A stretch of DNA of 64,000 nt. Source: Chitinophaga ginsengisegetis. GTDB taxonomy: Bacteria > Bacteroidota > Bacteroidia > Chitinophagales > Chitinophagaceae. Location of the stretch: NCBI RefSeq assembly GCF_900168065.1, contig NZ_FUZZ01000002.1, forward strand, positions 806,001-870,000. The letters run 5' to 3'. The notes beneath the pieces are model-generated. The model made no database searches and was not told the DNA's origin. It was given only the letters and a program-made list of their open reading frames with translations. Every line of letters starts with the position of its first letter. Position 1 is the first letter of the stretch. Of this stretch, positions 42,451-51,480 are shown one piece after another. Position numbers and translations under genes: made by a program.

Positions 42451-44781
42451 TTATTTCTTCCGGGTGCTTTTCACGTAGTCACGCAGGTAACTGCACTGGT
42501 CATATGCCCGCTGGTAGAACTTCGTTTGTCCATAATTGCCAGTTAGCAAAGGGAAATAACGGTTATGCACCAACGCAGTGATATACTGATCACTGTTGCC
42601 ATTATTAGCCGTATGTTTCTGCGAACAACGGGCAGCCATAAATGCGCATCTTGCCCTGAACTCCTTATCAGTACTGGCCTGCGCTGCTTTGAGATAGTAA
42701 CTCTCTGCTGCGTAGCATCCAAAATACTGCTTCTCAAAAGCATCTTTATCGCATTCCGGGGAATACCACTGCGTAGACGGGCGGTAGTCTTTTACAAAGT
42801 TCCAGGTTCTGCCATAATAGGAAATGCTGAATAACGCGGTCGCATAATCGTAGTATACTTTTGCAGGTACCGGCGCTGTTTTCATCTTCTCCTGCAACTG
42901 TACCATACGCTCGCAGAACTGCAGCTGCGTAATCTCTTTTGTATAGGGCGCTTCAGCGCTGTCTACCCCAAAGTCCTGCAGCTGATCATGGAATACCTGG
43001 TAAGAAACGGCCAGCGCACCGGGCGCTGCCTTCTTAAACCAATCGCGCGCACTGCTGAAATCATGGATGCGCATATAGCTTACGCCTATCGCCTGATCCA
43101 TGTTAATACCTTCGGGGAAGAACCCCGCGAGATAAGATTCGTACGGTGTTTTAACCGGCTGGCGCAGGAAATCCTTCAGGCGTATCAGCGTGGCCGGGTT
43201 CATATCGTTGTTGATCTGATCCATGGAGGTTTGACCAGAAACAAAGTAATCGTTCATCTTCAGCGAATCGCAACGGCCCCGGATCAGTGATTCTTTCACA
43301 AAATCACCCTGCTGATGGTAGCGCGGCGCGAGTATGGCAAACAACAGGTTACGGTACGTTTTACTAAAAGAGAAGCTTTTATTTTCCCCTCTTCCCCAGC
43401 TATCCCAGTAACTTTCAGCGCCGGCAGTTTTTGTATCCAGCCATTTAAAAGATGCCAGCAGCTTCGATTCAAAGGCGCTGTCGATCGTTTTCTGCTGGTT
43501 GATGTTTACCAGCAGGTTCACAATTTCCCACTGATCTTTTACTTCCGGATCTTTTGTTTTTACGGCCGCCAGTTGTTGTACTGCCGCCGGGTAATTTTTA
43601 CGGATATAGGAAAGGTAGGCAGATGAAACCCGCCATAAGTCCACATCTTTTAATTTGCCCTTTTGAACCAGGCTATCCACCAGGGTTTGTAACCCGCTTA
43701 GCCTGGCAAGCAGCTTATTCTTTTCCGCAGGCGAATAATCCTGAATGCTCACAATGCCGTTATTCTGTCCATCCATCAGCACCGGGCTGAAGTAAGCATC
43801 TTCCAGTTTATTAATTTCTCTCGCTAACAATATATTCAGGGCAGGAGAAGCGGGATCTAATGCGTACACCTGGCGGATGGCGGTTACATCGGGCGCTGGA
43901 TTGGTAAAGCCGTAAATAGCCGCTACCATTGCCTTTTCATGGTCATCCTTACACAGGGGATATATTTGTTCGCTGCTGGTGTTAGTCCATGTTAAACTGA
44001 TAAAACAGGAAAGCCGCAGCGATGGGGCCATCTCAAACACACGGGAAAACAAATAGGCGCTCCGCACAGAGTCCTTCAAATACAGTAAGGCGCCTGATTT
44101 CAGCGCCAGGGCCTTATAATATACCAGGGAAGACTTTTCTTTTCCGTCAAACAGCTGGTCGAAGGAGGCAACTGCTTCGCGGTATTGCTTACTGTAATGC
44201 TGCAGCCGTACCAGCTGGAAACTATAACGGTCACGGATATCTTTATCTTTTACTTTATCACGCAGCCCCTGCCCTTCTGTATACAATGCGGACAGCAACG
44301 GGGTATTGCGTTCCGGTACCGACCACGGATCGGTATTGATCACGGCAGGCTCGCACGATTTTGCGAACAGCAGGTAGCGTGCCGCTTCCCGGTTCTTTTC
44401 TTTTCCCAGAAACTGTGCAAAGGTGTTCTTCTGCACACTATCCGGCAATGCGGTACTGCCTTCTGCAATAGCAGCCAGCTGCTCTTTCGGGTAGGTGTAA
44501 ATACATTCACGTATATCCTTTGCCGTTACTTTGCTGCCTGCATAGTTTTGCCAGTCGGCAACATTGGCCGTTTCTTCTGATGGGGTTGGATCGCCAAAAA
44601 AGTTGGTGAGGGCGGTATAATAGAAAGGCTCGTAACCGCCGCCTTTTGCATACGGACTAAAAAAGGAAACGTAGTAGTCGTAAGGGTCCGGTGTTGGCCC
44701 GCAGGATAAGGTGTATACTACATTGCCAAAGAAAACGGCACAAAAGCTAATTAAAAAAACGACAAATTTTTTGTAGTTCAT
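42451..44781 (-). CDS. large TPR-like lipoprotein of unknown function
   Basis: A 776-aa exported protein. The N-terminus (FVVFLISFCAVFFGNVVYTLSCGP) looks like a lipoprotein signal with Cys27; the mature start PTPDPYDYYVSFFSPYAKG is distinctive. Most of the chain is helical with degenerate TPR-like pairs (YSFQLVRLQHYSKQYREAVASF; FSSARDWFKKAAPGALAV). No family was recognised. Its start overlaps the end of the preceding lipoprotein gene by 35 bp, and its stop abuts that of the convergent permease gene. Confidence 0.75.
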   Translation of the reverse strand: MNYKKFVVFLISFCAVFFGNVVYTLSCGPTPDPYDYYVSFFSPYAKGGGYEPFYYTALTNFFGDPTPSEETANVADWQNYAGSKVTAKDIRECIYTYPKEQLAAIAEGSTALPDSVQKNTFAQFLGKEKNREAARYLLFAKSCEPAVINTDPWSVPERNTPLLSALYTEGQGLRDKVKDKDIRDRYSFQLVRLQHYSKQYREAVASFDQLFDGKEKSSLVYYKALALKSGALLYLKDSVRSAYLFSRVFEMAPSLRLSCFISLTWTNTSSEQIYPLCKDDHEKAMVAAIYGFTNPAPDVTAIRQVYALDPASPALNILLAREINKLEDAYFSPVLMDGQNNGIVSIQDYSPAEKNKLLARLSGLQTLVDSLVQKGKLKDVDLWRVSSAYLSYIRKNYPAAVQQLAAVKTKDPEVKDQWEIVNLLVNINQQKTIDSAFESKLLASFKWLDTKTAGAESYWDSWGRGENKSFSFSKTYRNLLFAILAPRYHQQGDFVKESLIRGRCDSLKMNDYFVSGQTSMDQINNDMNPATLIRLKDFLRQPVKTPYESYLAGFFPEGINMDQAIGVSYMRIHDFSSARDWFKKAAPGALAVSYQVFHDQLQDFGVDSAEAPYTKEITQLQFCERMVQLQEKMKTAPVPAKVYYDYATALFSISYYGRTWNFVKDYRPSTQWYSPECDKDAFEKQYFGCYAAESYYLKAAQASTDKEFRARCAFMAARCSQKHTANNGNSDQYITALVHNRYFPLLTGNYGQTKFYQRAYDQCSYLRDYVKSTRKK

Positions 44782-45769
44782 TCAATGGATATTTTTTCAG
44801 GGTTGTTGAATCAAGATGATAAAATATAATAACCGGATCGGGTGTTTGCAACTGTTTTGCCACTAACTGCGCGGCTGTTTCCAATGCCTGCTGATCAATG
44901 GTTTCACGCCGGATCACGCTTCCCTCTTTTAAAGGATATCCATTCAGCGTAGTATCCTTTCTGATGGTGTACAGTTGCTTGCTACCGGCTGCAAAGATAG
45001 TGGTATCCTGCAATTCCTCCGTACCAATATTTCTTAAAATACCGGTATACTCCGTTCCGTTGCGGAATAAAACGCTCCAGCTGAATAACGGTAAAGCGAT
45101 ATCCAAAGGTAAGGGATATGCTGCCACCCGTTGTTCGCCCAGGTAGGATTCCATAGCGGATATGTCGAGAATGGAATTATGCGATCCCGGTTTACGCAGG
45201 TCGCCCATGTTATAGCACATCAGCAGTCCCCTGTCTACCGGCGGTATGCCGGTGCGTACTTTGTACTTCACCTGGTACATTCGGATGGTAGCGGATACGC
45301 GGCGCTCCCGGAAAAAAGGTGTTTGCCGGATCTGTTTTATAAAGGAGAAGTAGGCATCACGGGAAGTTTGGGTCCAGTCGCAATCCAGCTGGATTTCCTT
45401 TATGCTGGTGGCGGGCAGGGAATCGCACAGCTGTTCCATCAGCCGGGATACATTGGCCGCCAGCTGAGGGGTTGGGTTTGCCCATATTTCGTTCATCAGG
45501 AATACTACCGGCACTATTTCCACGCCGGCAGGGAAAGGGGCTTTCTGTCTGAATATAGCCACCGGCGTGGCCGCTTTGGTTACCTCGTCGATGTCTACAT
45601 CAAACAGTTTTACATACAGTCGCCTGGCGGGGAGATCCTGCATGTATTTCAGTTCGGCGGTGTTGCCCGTCCAGGTTTGCTTCCAGTAATAAAATGCGGG
45701 TGTTACGTTCCGTTTCGCTGCGTGGTTACAGGAAAGCAATAATATGATGAGCAGTATCCGGGGGTTCAT
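44747..45769 (-). CDS. TIM-barrel-like lipoprotein of unknown function
   Basis: A 340-aa lipoprotein with lipobox ILLLSC at about 9-14. The chain looks like a TIM barrel: LYVKLFDVDIDEV, EIVPVVFLMNEIW, KEIQLDCDWTQTSRDAYFSF, VSATIRMYQVKYK and LLMCYNMGDL. The IQLDCDW strand resembles the acidic strand of DUF3142 or GH18-like barrels, but the catalytic assignment is not safe. It is between the rRNA methyltransferase gene (6 bp) and the 776-aa lipoprotein gene (35-bp overlap), so all three are probably co-transcribed. Confidence 0.75.
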   Translation of the reverse strand: MNPRILLIILLLSCNHAAKRNVTPAFYYWKQTWTGNTAELKYMQDLPARRLYVKLFDVDIDEVTKAATPVAIFRQKAPFPAGVEIVPVVFLMNEIWANPTPQLAANVSRLMEQLCDSLPATSIKEIQLDCDWTQTSRDAYFSFIKQIRQTPFFRERRVSATIRMYQVKYKVRTGIPPVDRGLLMCYNMGDLRKPGSHNSILDISAMESYLGEQRVAAYPLPLDIALPLFSWSVLFRNGTEYTGILRNIGTEELQDTTIFAAGSKQLYTIRKDTTLNGYPLKEGSVIRRETIDQQALETAAQLVAKQLQTPDPVIIFYHLDSTTLKKYPLNELQKICRFFN

Positions 45770-45775
45770 GAGTAG

Positions 45776-46516
45776 TTAAATAAGCAGGCGGCCACAGATA
45801 ATACCTGCAGCTACTGCGGCATTCAATGATTCGGCGCCTCCGATCCGGGGAATGGTGATCCGGTGCGTGGCCATTGCGGTTACATCTTCCGTTAATCCTC
45901 TTCCTTCATTACCTATCAGGATAATGCCTTCTTTGATAACGGGAAACTCCGCGATATTTTTTCCATGCAGGGTAGCGGCAAAAGAGGGCAGCTTCGTTTG
46001 CTGCAGCAATTCGCGGATATCGTATTCGGCTATACGAACCCGTATCATACTGCCCATAGTAGCTTGTATGGTTTTAGGATTATATACGTCCACACAATCC
46101 GGCGAACAAATGATCTGCGGAATCCCAAACCAGTCGGCTATACGAATAAGCGTTCCCATATTACCGGGGTCCTGGATGGCTTCCAGCGCCAAAGCTACTG
46201 TTCCGGCAGCAGGCAGGGGATTCACGGGAGCAGGCATATCCAGCAAGGCCATCGCCTGGTTGGGGGTAGTGAGCGACGACAGTTGTTTGAGCACAGCAGC
46301 ATCCACTTCTGTTACAGTACCTGGCGGCATACGGTTTACCAGGGAGTGATGCTGCTCCAGCCAACCGGCTGTTGCATATACTCCTTTCACGGGCATGCCC
46401 GCCTGTAGCAGCTCCTGCACAATCTTGTCACCCTCTGCCACATACTGGCTGGATTTTTGCCTGTTTTTTTTGTGCTGTAATGATTGAATATATTTAATTT
46501 GCGCCTTTGACAACAT
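45776..46516 (-). CDS. TrmH/SpoU-family RNA 2'-O-methyltransferase
   Basis: A 246-aa SPOUT methyltransferase. The N-terminal substrate-binding domain (QIKYIQSLQHKKNRQKSSQYVAEGDKIV) is followed by the three SpoU motifs: ALEAIQDPGNMGTLIRIADW, ILIGNEGRGLTEDV and ITIPRIGGAESLNAAVAAGI. It should methylate a ribose in rRNA or tRNA; the target nucleotide cannot be read from sequence. The promoter box ends 5 bp before the ATG. Confidence 0.9.
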   Translation of the reverse strand: MLSKAQIKYIQSLQHKKNRQKSSQYVAEGDKIVQELLQAGMPVKGVYATAGWLEQHHSLVNRMPPGTVTEVDAAVLKQLSSLTTPNQAMALLDMPAPVNPLPAAGTVALALEAIQDPGNMGTLIRIADWFGIPQIICSPDCVDVYNPKTIQATMGSMIRVRIAEYDIRELLQQTKLPSFAATLHGKNIAEFPVIKEGIILIGNEGRGLTEDVTAMATHRITIPRIGGAESLNAAVAAGIICGRLLI

Positions 46517-46521
46517 GGGGC

Positions 46522-46552
46522 CAAACCTACACGATTTCTTTTAATCAGCCAA
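46522..46552 (-). promoter_or_regulatory. promoter of the TrmH-like gene operon
   Basis: Minus-strand TTGG (46552-46549), 19-bp spacer, TAGGTTTG (46529-46522). The box ends 5 bp before the ATG, so a leaderless mRNA is predicted. Confidence 0.65.
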
Positions 46553-46618
46553 GAAGAGGCATGGTTCCCCATTCGTCAGTATTGGCTTTTAAAATTTTTA
46601 ACAACGTTTTCGCCCGTG

Positions 46619-49048
46619 ATGCAGCTGCTTCCCAATTCAAAAATTTTATTGCTGAAACAATTGCTGCTACTGGCTGTAATACTCACGTTGGCAGCCTGCT
46701 CCAATACCAAATATCTCCAGAAAGATCAAACACTGTATACCAGCGCCAAAGTAGATGTAAAGGGCGAAATCCTCAATTCTGAAAAACAGGATCTGCGCAG
46801 CTCCCTTTCTTCCAAATCGCTGATGACACAGCAGCCCAATAAAAAACTGCTCAACAGCCGCATTAAAGTATGGCTCTATAACCAGAAGTACAATGAGAAA
46901 AAGTCCAACTGGTTCTGGAACCTCATGCTCGCCAAAAGGAACCTGGAAGAACCCGTGGTATATGATTCTGCCAAAACTAAAGAATCGGTGGGGCGCATGA
47001 CCAGCTATCTTCACAACCAGGGCTTCTTTTATGTAACGGTAAATTATGAGGAAAAAACTGCCCGTCGTAAAACCAGTGTTACCTACCAGGTAAATACAGG
47101 AAGAAACTTTGTAATAGATAAGATTACCTACACCGTGCCGGATAGCGCCATCCTGCAGCTCGTAAAAGCCAATGAGAAATTATCGCTGGTACAGAAAGGC
47201 GTTGCTTTTAAATCGGCCACCCTGGGCAGCGAAAGGGAAAGGCTCACCCGCCTTATCAAAGATGCAGGCTACTACAAGTTTAACCGCGATGCCATAGAAT
47301 TTAGTGTGGACACGCTTAACAAAGCCCTGTTCCGGAATACCCTCAACCCTTTTGAAGGGTTTGTAAATATCTTTAATGAAAATAAAGGCAGGGATAAGCT
47401 GACAATGGATGTGGAAATCCGGATTAAAAATCCGGAAGACAGTACCGATAGCTGGCAAAAGTATCATATCGGTAAAATATACGCCTATCCCGACTTTTCA
47501 TTGAATGCCAATCCAAACGACAGCTCCCTGAAACAGGACGAACGAGAGTTTATTACCATCCGCTCCCACCAGGAAATACTGAAACCAAAGATTCTTTCCA
47601 GATCCATATTACTGCGGCCGGGGGAAGCTTATTCCATACAACGGTATAATAATACTGTCAATAAATTATACGATATCGGCGTATGGCAGTTTGTAACCCT
47701 GCAATACAAAGAACCGAAAGACTCCGTAAACACGCTTGATGCCTATGTATTCCTCACGCCCCGGCGCAGGCAGGAACTGGGTTTAACTTTTGAATTAAGT
47801 AACAGTTCGGACTATACACTCGGATCGGGTGTTACCCTGAACTACCGGCATATTAACCTGAATAGAACGGCTACGCAGCTGGGTATGGCGCTCAGCACCG
47901 GTATTGAACTGGTACGCCAGGAGTCAGGATGGGAACTGCAGTCCAAACAGTTTGGAGGCGAGGTTAGTCTTACCTGGCCACGGTTTGCGTTGCCATTTAA
48001 TATCAAACAAAGCAACCGCTCCAACGTAAAAACAAGATTAACGCTTGGCGCCAACTACCTCTCCCGCGTAGAGAAGTTTGATGTGACCAGTATCAATGCC
48101 TCCTATGGCTACGACTGGAACGAAACCCTTTACAAACGCTGGATCATCCGGCCCATCACCCTCAACTATGTGGGAGTGAGCCTGGACCCTACTTTCCGCG
48201 ACAGCGTGGTGAATACCAATCCATACCTGAAACGCAGCTTTGAACCGGCACTGATTGGCGGGGAAAGCGTTTCATTTATTTTCAGCAACCAGGACCTGCT
48301 GCATCAAAACCACTACAGCTACTTCCGCGTGAACGTAGAAGAATCTGGACTCTGGCTCAGTGGTATCAACAGCCTGATGAACGGCATCAGCGGTAAAAAA
48401 ACCAACCTGGAAACGCTGACCAATGTAAATATTTCAAATTTTGTAAAGATAGAAGCAGATTACCGTCACTTCTGGAAACTGGGATTACACAGCGGGCTTG
48501 CTACCAGGGCTTATGCCGGCGTAGGTATTCCGTACAGCTATTCACAGGTACTGCCCTATATCAGGCAGTTTACTTCCGGTGGCCCCAATAGTATCCGTGC
48601 GTGGCGCTTACGTACATTAGGCCCCGGCTCCTATAAAGATTCCTCCGCAACTGCGCAGGCATTCCCTGATCAAACCGGCGACATGAAACTGGAAGGAAAC
48701 ATCGAATACCGCTTCGACCTGTTGAGGATGTTTGGTGGCAGCGTAAACCTGAAAGGCGCCACCTTCCTGGATATGGGTAATATCTGGATGATCCGGAAGG
48801 ACTCCACCCGGCCCGGTTCCGAATTCCGCTTTAACCAGTTGTATCACGATCTGGCGATGGGTACCGGCGCGGGCCTGCGACTGGATTTCTCCTTCTTCCT
48901 CATCCGCCTGGATTGGGGTATCCCGTTGAAAGTTCCTTACTTCACCGGTAATAAAAACGGCTGGTATGTAAGTGAATGGGATCTGAAAGACAGCCGCTGG
49001 CGCCGTGAAAATATTATCTGGAATATAGCTATTGGTTATCCGTTTTAG
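46619..49048 (+). CDS. tamL: TamL-type lipidated Omp85 outer-membrane assembly protein
   Basis: An 809-aa Omp85 protein. The N-terminal signal ends in a lipobox (LTLAACSNTKYLQKDQ), which distinguishes TamL from classical TamA. POTRA-like domains fill about 40-390 (RNFVIDKITYTVPDSAILQL; LLRPGEAYSIQRYNNTVNKL) and a 16-strand barrel follows, with the Omp85 hallmark GGPNSIRAWRLRTLGPGS and the aromatic C-terminus NIAIGYPF. TamL and TamB work together in the Bacteroidota envelope. No tamB is in the window. Its 3' end overlaps truB by 20 bp, tail to tail. Confidence 0.87.
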   Translation: MQLLPNSKILLLKQLLLLAVILTLAACSNTKYLQKDQTLYTSAKVDVKGEILNSEKQDLRSSLSSKSLMTQQPNKKLLNSRIKVWLYNQKYNEKKSNWFWNLMLAKRNLEEPVVYDSAKTKESVGRMTSYLHNQGFFYVTVNYEEKTARRKTSVTYQVNTGRNFVIDKITYTVPDSAILQLVKANEKLSLVQKGVAFKSATLGSERERLTRLIKDAGYYKFNRDAIEFSVDTLNKALFRNTLNPFEGFVNIFNENKGRDKLTMDVEIRIKNPEDSTDSWQKYHIGKIYAYPDFSLNANPNDSSLKQDEREFITIRSHQEILKPKILSRSILLRPGEAYSIQRYNNTVNKLYDIGVWQFVTLQYKEPKDSVNTLDAYVFLTPRRRQELGLTFELSNSSDYTLGSGVTLNYRHINLNRTATQLGMALSTGIELVRQESGWELQSKQFGGEVSLTWPRFALPFNIKQSNRSNVKTRLTLGANYLSRVEKFDVTSINASYGYDWNETLYKRWIIRPITLNYVGVSLDPTFRDSVVNTNPYLKRSFEPALIGGESVSFIFSNQDLLHQNHYSYFRVNVEESGLWLSGINSLMNGISGKKTNLETLTNVNISNFVKIEADYRHFWKLGLHSGLATRAYAGVGIPYSYSQVLPYIRQFTSGGPNSIRAWRLRTLGPGSYKDSSATAQAFPDQTGDMKLEGNIEYRFDLLRMFGGSVNLKGATFLDMGNIWMIRKDSTRPGSEFRFNQLYHDLAMGTGAGLRLDFSFFLIRLDWGIPLKVPYFTGNKNGWYVSEWDLKDSRWRRENIIWNIAIGYPF

Positions 49049-49724
49049 GAACGGAGTTAGTGGCAATAAAATCCTCCATGTCGGTAGCCTCCGACAAACT
49101 GAAATTACCGATACGGGTTCTGCAAAGACTGCTCAGATAAGCGCCGCAACCTAATTGTGCACCATAGTCGTTTGCCAGGGAGCGTATATACGTACCCGTG
49201 CTGCATACCACCCTGAAATGTACTTCCGGTAAATCTATTTTAGTGATCTCAAATGCTGCTATGGTTAATTTACGGGGTTCTACTTTTACATCTACTCCTT
49301 TCCTGGCGAGCAGGTAAATAGGTTTCCCGTTTTGTTTGATGGCAGAATGTATAGGAGGCAGCTGCATAATTTCACCGATGAAAGGCTGTGTGGCAGCCAT
49401 TATAGCCGCTTCATCAAGATGGCTGATATCTTTAAAATTCTCCGGCTCAGACTCCTTATCAAACGTAGGCGTGGTAGCGCCTAACGTAAAAGTGCCGGTG
49501 TATTCTTTCTCCTGCGCCTGGTATTCATTGATTTTCTTGGTCATTTTCCCGGTACAGCAAATCAGCAGTCCGGTAGCTAAAGGATCCAGCGTGCCGGCGT
49601 GACCTATTTTAGCTTTGGTGATGTTCCTTATCTTACGCACTACATCAAAGGAGGTCCATGTTAAAGGCTTGTTGATCAATATCACGGCTCCTTCCTGGTA
49701 ATTTGTTTTTTCGTTCGTTTGCAT
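49029..49724 (-). CDS. truB: tRNA pseudouridine(55) synthase
   Basis: Makes pseudouridine 55 in tRNA T-loops. The 231-aa protein has the catalytic motif GHAGTLDPLATGLLICCTGKMTK with the active Asp, plus NKPLTWTSFDVVRKIR at the start and VCSTGTYIRSLANDYG. It is slightly short because it lacks a PUA domain, as is common in Bacteroidota. The 3' end overlaps tamL. A -7 box TATCTTTG ends 4 bp before the ATG. Confidence 0.95.
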   Translation of the reverse strand: MQTNEKTNYQEGAVILINKPLTWTSFDVVRKIRNITKAKIGHAGTLDPLATGLLICCTGKMTKKINEYQAQEKEYTGTFTLGATTPTFDKESEPENFKDISHLDEAAIMAATQPFIGEIMQLPPIHSAIKQNGKPIYLLARKGVDVKVEPRKLTIAAFEITKIDLPEVHFRVVCSTGTYIRSLANDYGAQLGCGAYLSSLCRTRIGNFSLSEATDMEDFIATNSVPKTDNQ

Positions 49725-49728
49725 GCCG

Positions 49729-49736
49729 CAAAGATA
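49729..49736 (-). promoter_or_regulatory. -7 promoter box abutting truB
   Basis: TATCTTTG on the minus strand, 4 bp upstream of the truB ATG and overlapping the first unit of repeat H3. Confidence 0.55.
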
Positions 49737-49821
49737 GCTATTAGCAGTTAGCTGTCAGCATGCGACCGGTAATTATAGGATTTATTTAAGACGCTGAAAA
49801 GCTAAAAGCTAAGCGCTTTTT
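49732..49821. repeat. heptad-unit inverted repeat H3
   Basis: Left arm units AGATAGC, TATTAGC, AGTTAGC, TGTCAGC put GC at 49737, 49744, 49751 and 49758, exactly 7 bp apart. Right arm GCTGAAAA, GCTAAAA, GCTAAGC starts at 49793, 49801 and 49808. It lies between the divergent genes truB and the methyltransferase. Confidence 0.6.
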
Positions 49822-49847
49822 ACTAAATTCACGCAATTTTAGTATAC

Positions 49848-50645
49848 ATGGCATTAGAACATCATTTAGACGCAACACTACGGCACCAGCAACAGGTGGA
49901 CAATTCGCGCGACTACGTGCTGCCATTCATACAGCAGGAATTTCCGCAACTGGAAGGGCTGCGCGTAATGGAGGTAGGATGTGGGGAAGGCGGTGTACTT
50001 ACTCCTTTGCTGGAAAAAGGGTGCAACTGTGTAGGCGTGGATCTTGCACCGGACCGGATAGAACTGGCCAAAACTTTTTTGCAGAAATATCTCGACAACG
50101 GGCAATTAAAACTGATTGCCAAAAATATCTACGATCTGGATTTCCTCGGAGAATTCCGGAATTCTTTTGATGTAATTATTTTGAAAGATGCCATTGAACA
50201 CATTCCTGACCAGGAAAAGATCATTGGTCATTTGAAACAATTGCTGAGTCCACGCGGACAGGTGTATTTTGGTTTTCCGCCGTGGTATATGCCTCATGGA
50301 GGTCATCAGCAGATTTGCAAGAATAAGTTCCTCAGCATGGTGCCTTATATCCATTTGCTTCCCCGCCCGCTCTACAAAGGTGTATTGCGGATGTTTGGCG
50401 AAGGAGATGATGTAGTAATAGATCTTATGGATGTGAAATCAACCGGTATTTCCATTGAACGTTTTGAACGCATTGTAAAGCGCCAGCAATATAAGATTAC
50501 ACAACGCAGGTTTTACCTGATCAATCCTATCTATAAATATAAATTTGGCGTAAGCGCACGGGTACAATGGAAGCCCATTGCAGCGATTCCTTTCTTCAGG
50601 AATTTCGTGACTACGTGCGTGTACTACATGATTAAACCGGAATAG
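49848..50645 (+). CDS. class I SAM-dependent methyltransferase
   Basis: A 265-aa methyltransferase with motif I VMEVGCGEGGVLTPLLEKG, the acidic residue in CVGVDLAPDRIELA and motif IV FDVIILKDAIEHIPDQ. It resembles methyltransferase-11/UbiE-like enzymes acting on small molecules or lipids; a short hydrophobic tail is present. The substrate is unknown. Its stop is immediately followed by the stop of the convergent aroE. Confidence 0.85.
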   Translation: MALEHHLDATLRHQQQVDNSRDYVLPFIQQEFPQLEGLRVMEVGCGEGGVLTPLLEKGCNCVGVDLAPDRIELAKTFLQKYLDNGQLKLIAKNIYDLDFLGEFRNSFDVIILKDAIEHIPDQEKIIGHLKQLLSPRGQVYFGFPPWYMPHGGHQQICKNKFLSMVPYIHLLPRPLYKGVLRMFGEGDDVVIDLMDVKSTGISIERFERIVKRQQYKITQRRFYLINPIYKYKFGVSARVQWKPIAAIPFFRNFVTTCVYYMIKPE

Positions 50646-51377
50646 TTATTTATTCCAGATCTCCCATGATGCCTCCGCCTGGAGGATCAGCATTTCGTGT
50701 CCGTTTTTGATGGTGGCGCCCTGCGCGGCGCCCCGTTGCAGGAAGGATGTTTCTGCCGGGTTATACACCAGGTCGTAGAGCAGGTGCCTGGAAGTAAGGT
50801 ATTGGTAAGGGATTTCAGGGAAGGTATCTGTTTTGGGATACATGCCCAGTGGTGTTGTATTTACAATTACGGTGTGTTCTTCCATTGCCTGCCGGTTCAG
50901 TGATTCATAAGATACGGCTCCGTTTACAGGTTGCCGGCTCACTACTGTATAGGTAATGCCCAGTTGTTCCAGTGCATACATAATGGCTTTGGCAGCGCCG
51001 CCGGTGCCCAGTACCAGTGCGTGCTGGTGATGAGCCTGCAGCAGGGGTTGCAGCGATTTGGTAAATCCGATTACATCTGTATTGTAGCCCGTCTTTTTCC
51101 CATCCTTAAAGTGGATGCAGTTTACAGCGCCAATTTGTGCGGCTGCGTCGCTGAGTTCATCCAGGAAAGGGATCACTACTTCTTTATAGGGAATGGTAAC
51201 GTTCAGGCCATGTAGTTGCGGATGCTGCTCCAGCAGGGAGGTGAATTCAGAGATACCTGGAATCGGAAAGTTATCATATACACATCCTGATATATTTTCC
51301 TTTTCAAATTTTTCTTTGAAGAAGCCCTTGGAGAAGGAATGACTGAGCGGATAGCCAATAAGTCCGTAAATTTTCAT
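50646..51377 (-). CDS. aroE: shikimate dehydrogenase
   Basis: Reduces 3-dehydroshikimate with NADPH. The 243-aa protein has the substrate site YGLIGYPLSHSFSKGFF, the catalytic Lys in LNVTIPYKEVVIPF, Asp in YNTDVIGF and the NADPH motif VLGTGGAAKAIMYAL. It is short compared with E. coli AroE (272 aa) but normal for Bacteroidota. It lies downstream of comA on the same strand, separated by a heptad-unit inverted repeat. Confidence 0.94.
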   Translation of the reverse strand: MKIYGLIGYPLSHSFSKGFFKEKFEKENISGCVYDNFPIPGISEFTSLLEQHPQLHGLNVTIPYKEVVIPFLDELSDAAAQIGAVNCIHFKDGKKTGYNTDVIGFTKSLQPLLQAHHQHALVLGTGGAAKAIMYALEQLGITYTVVSRQPVNGAVSYESLNRQAMEEHTVIVNTTPLGMYPKTDTFPEIPYQYLTSRHLLYDLVYNPAETSFLQRGAAQGATIKNGHEMLILQAEASWEIWNK

Positions 51378-51385
51378 GCACCAGG

Positions 51386-51471
51386 TAATTGATCATTACC
51401 AATTATGAATTACGAACCGGGGAGCTGTGTTATCCACAAATCCGTAATTCGTAATTCATAATCTGTAATTA
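51386..51471. repeat. heptad-unit inverted repeat H4 (AT-rich variant)
   Basis: Left arm TAATTGA, TCATTAC, CAATTAT, GAATTAC, GAA (51386-51416); right arm GTAATTC, GTAATTC, ATAATCT, GTAATTA (51444-51471). A perfect 15-bp inverted match (51402-51416 with 51448-51462) encloses a 31-bp loop. It uses the same 7-bp architecture as H1-H3 with a different unit. Confidence 0.7.
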
Positions 51472-51480
51472 TTTAAAAAA

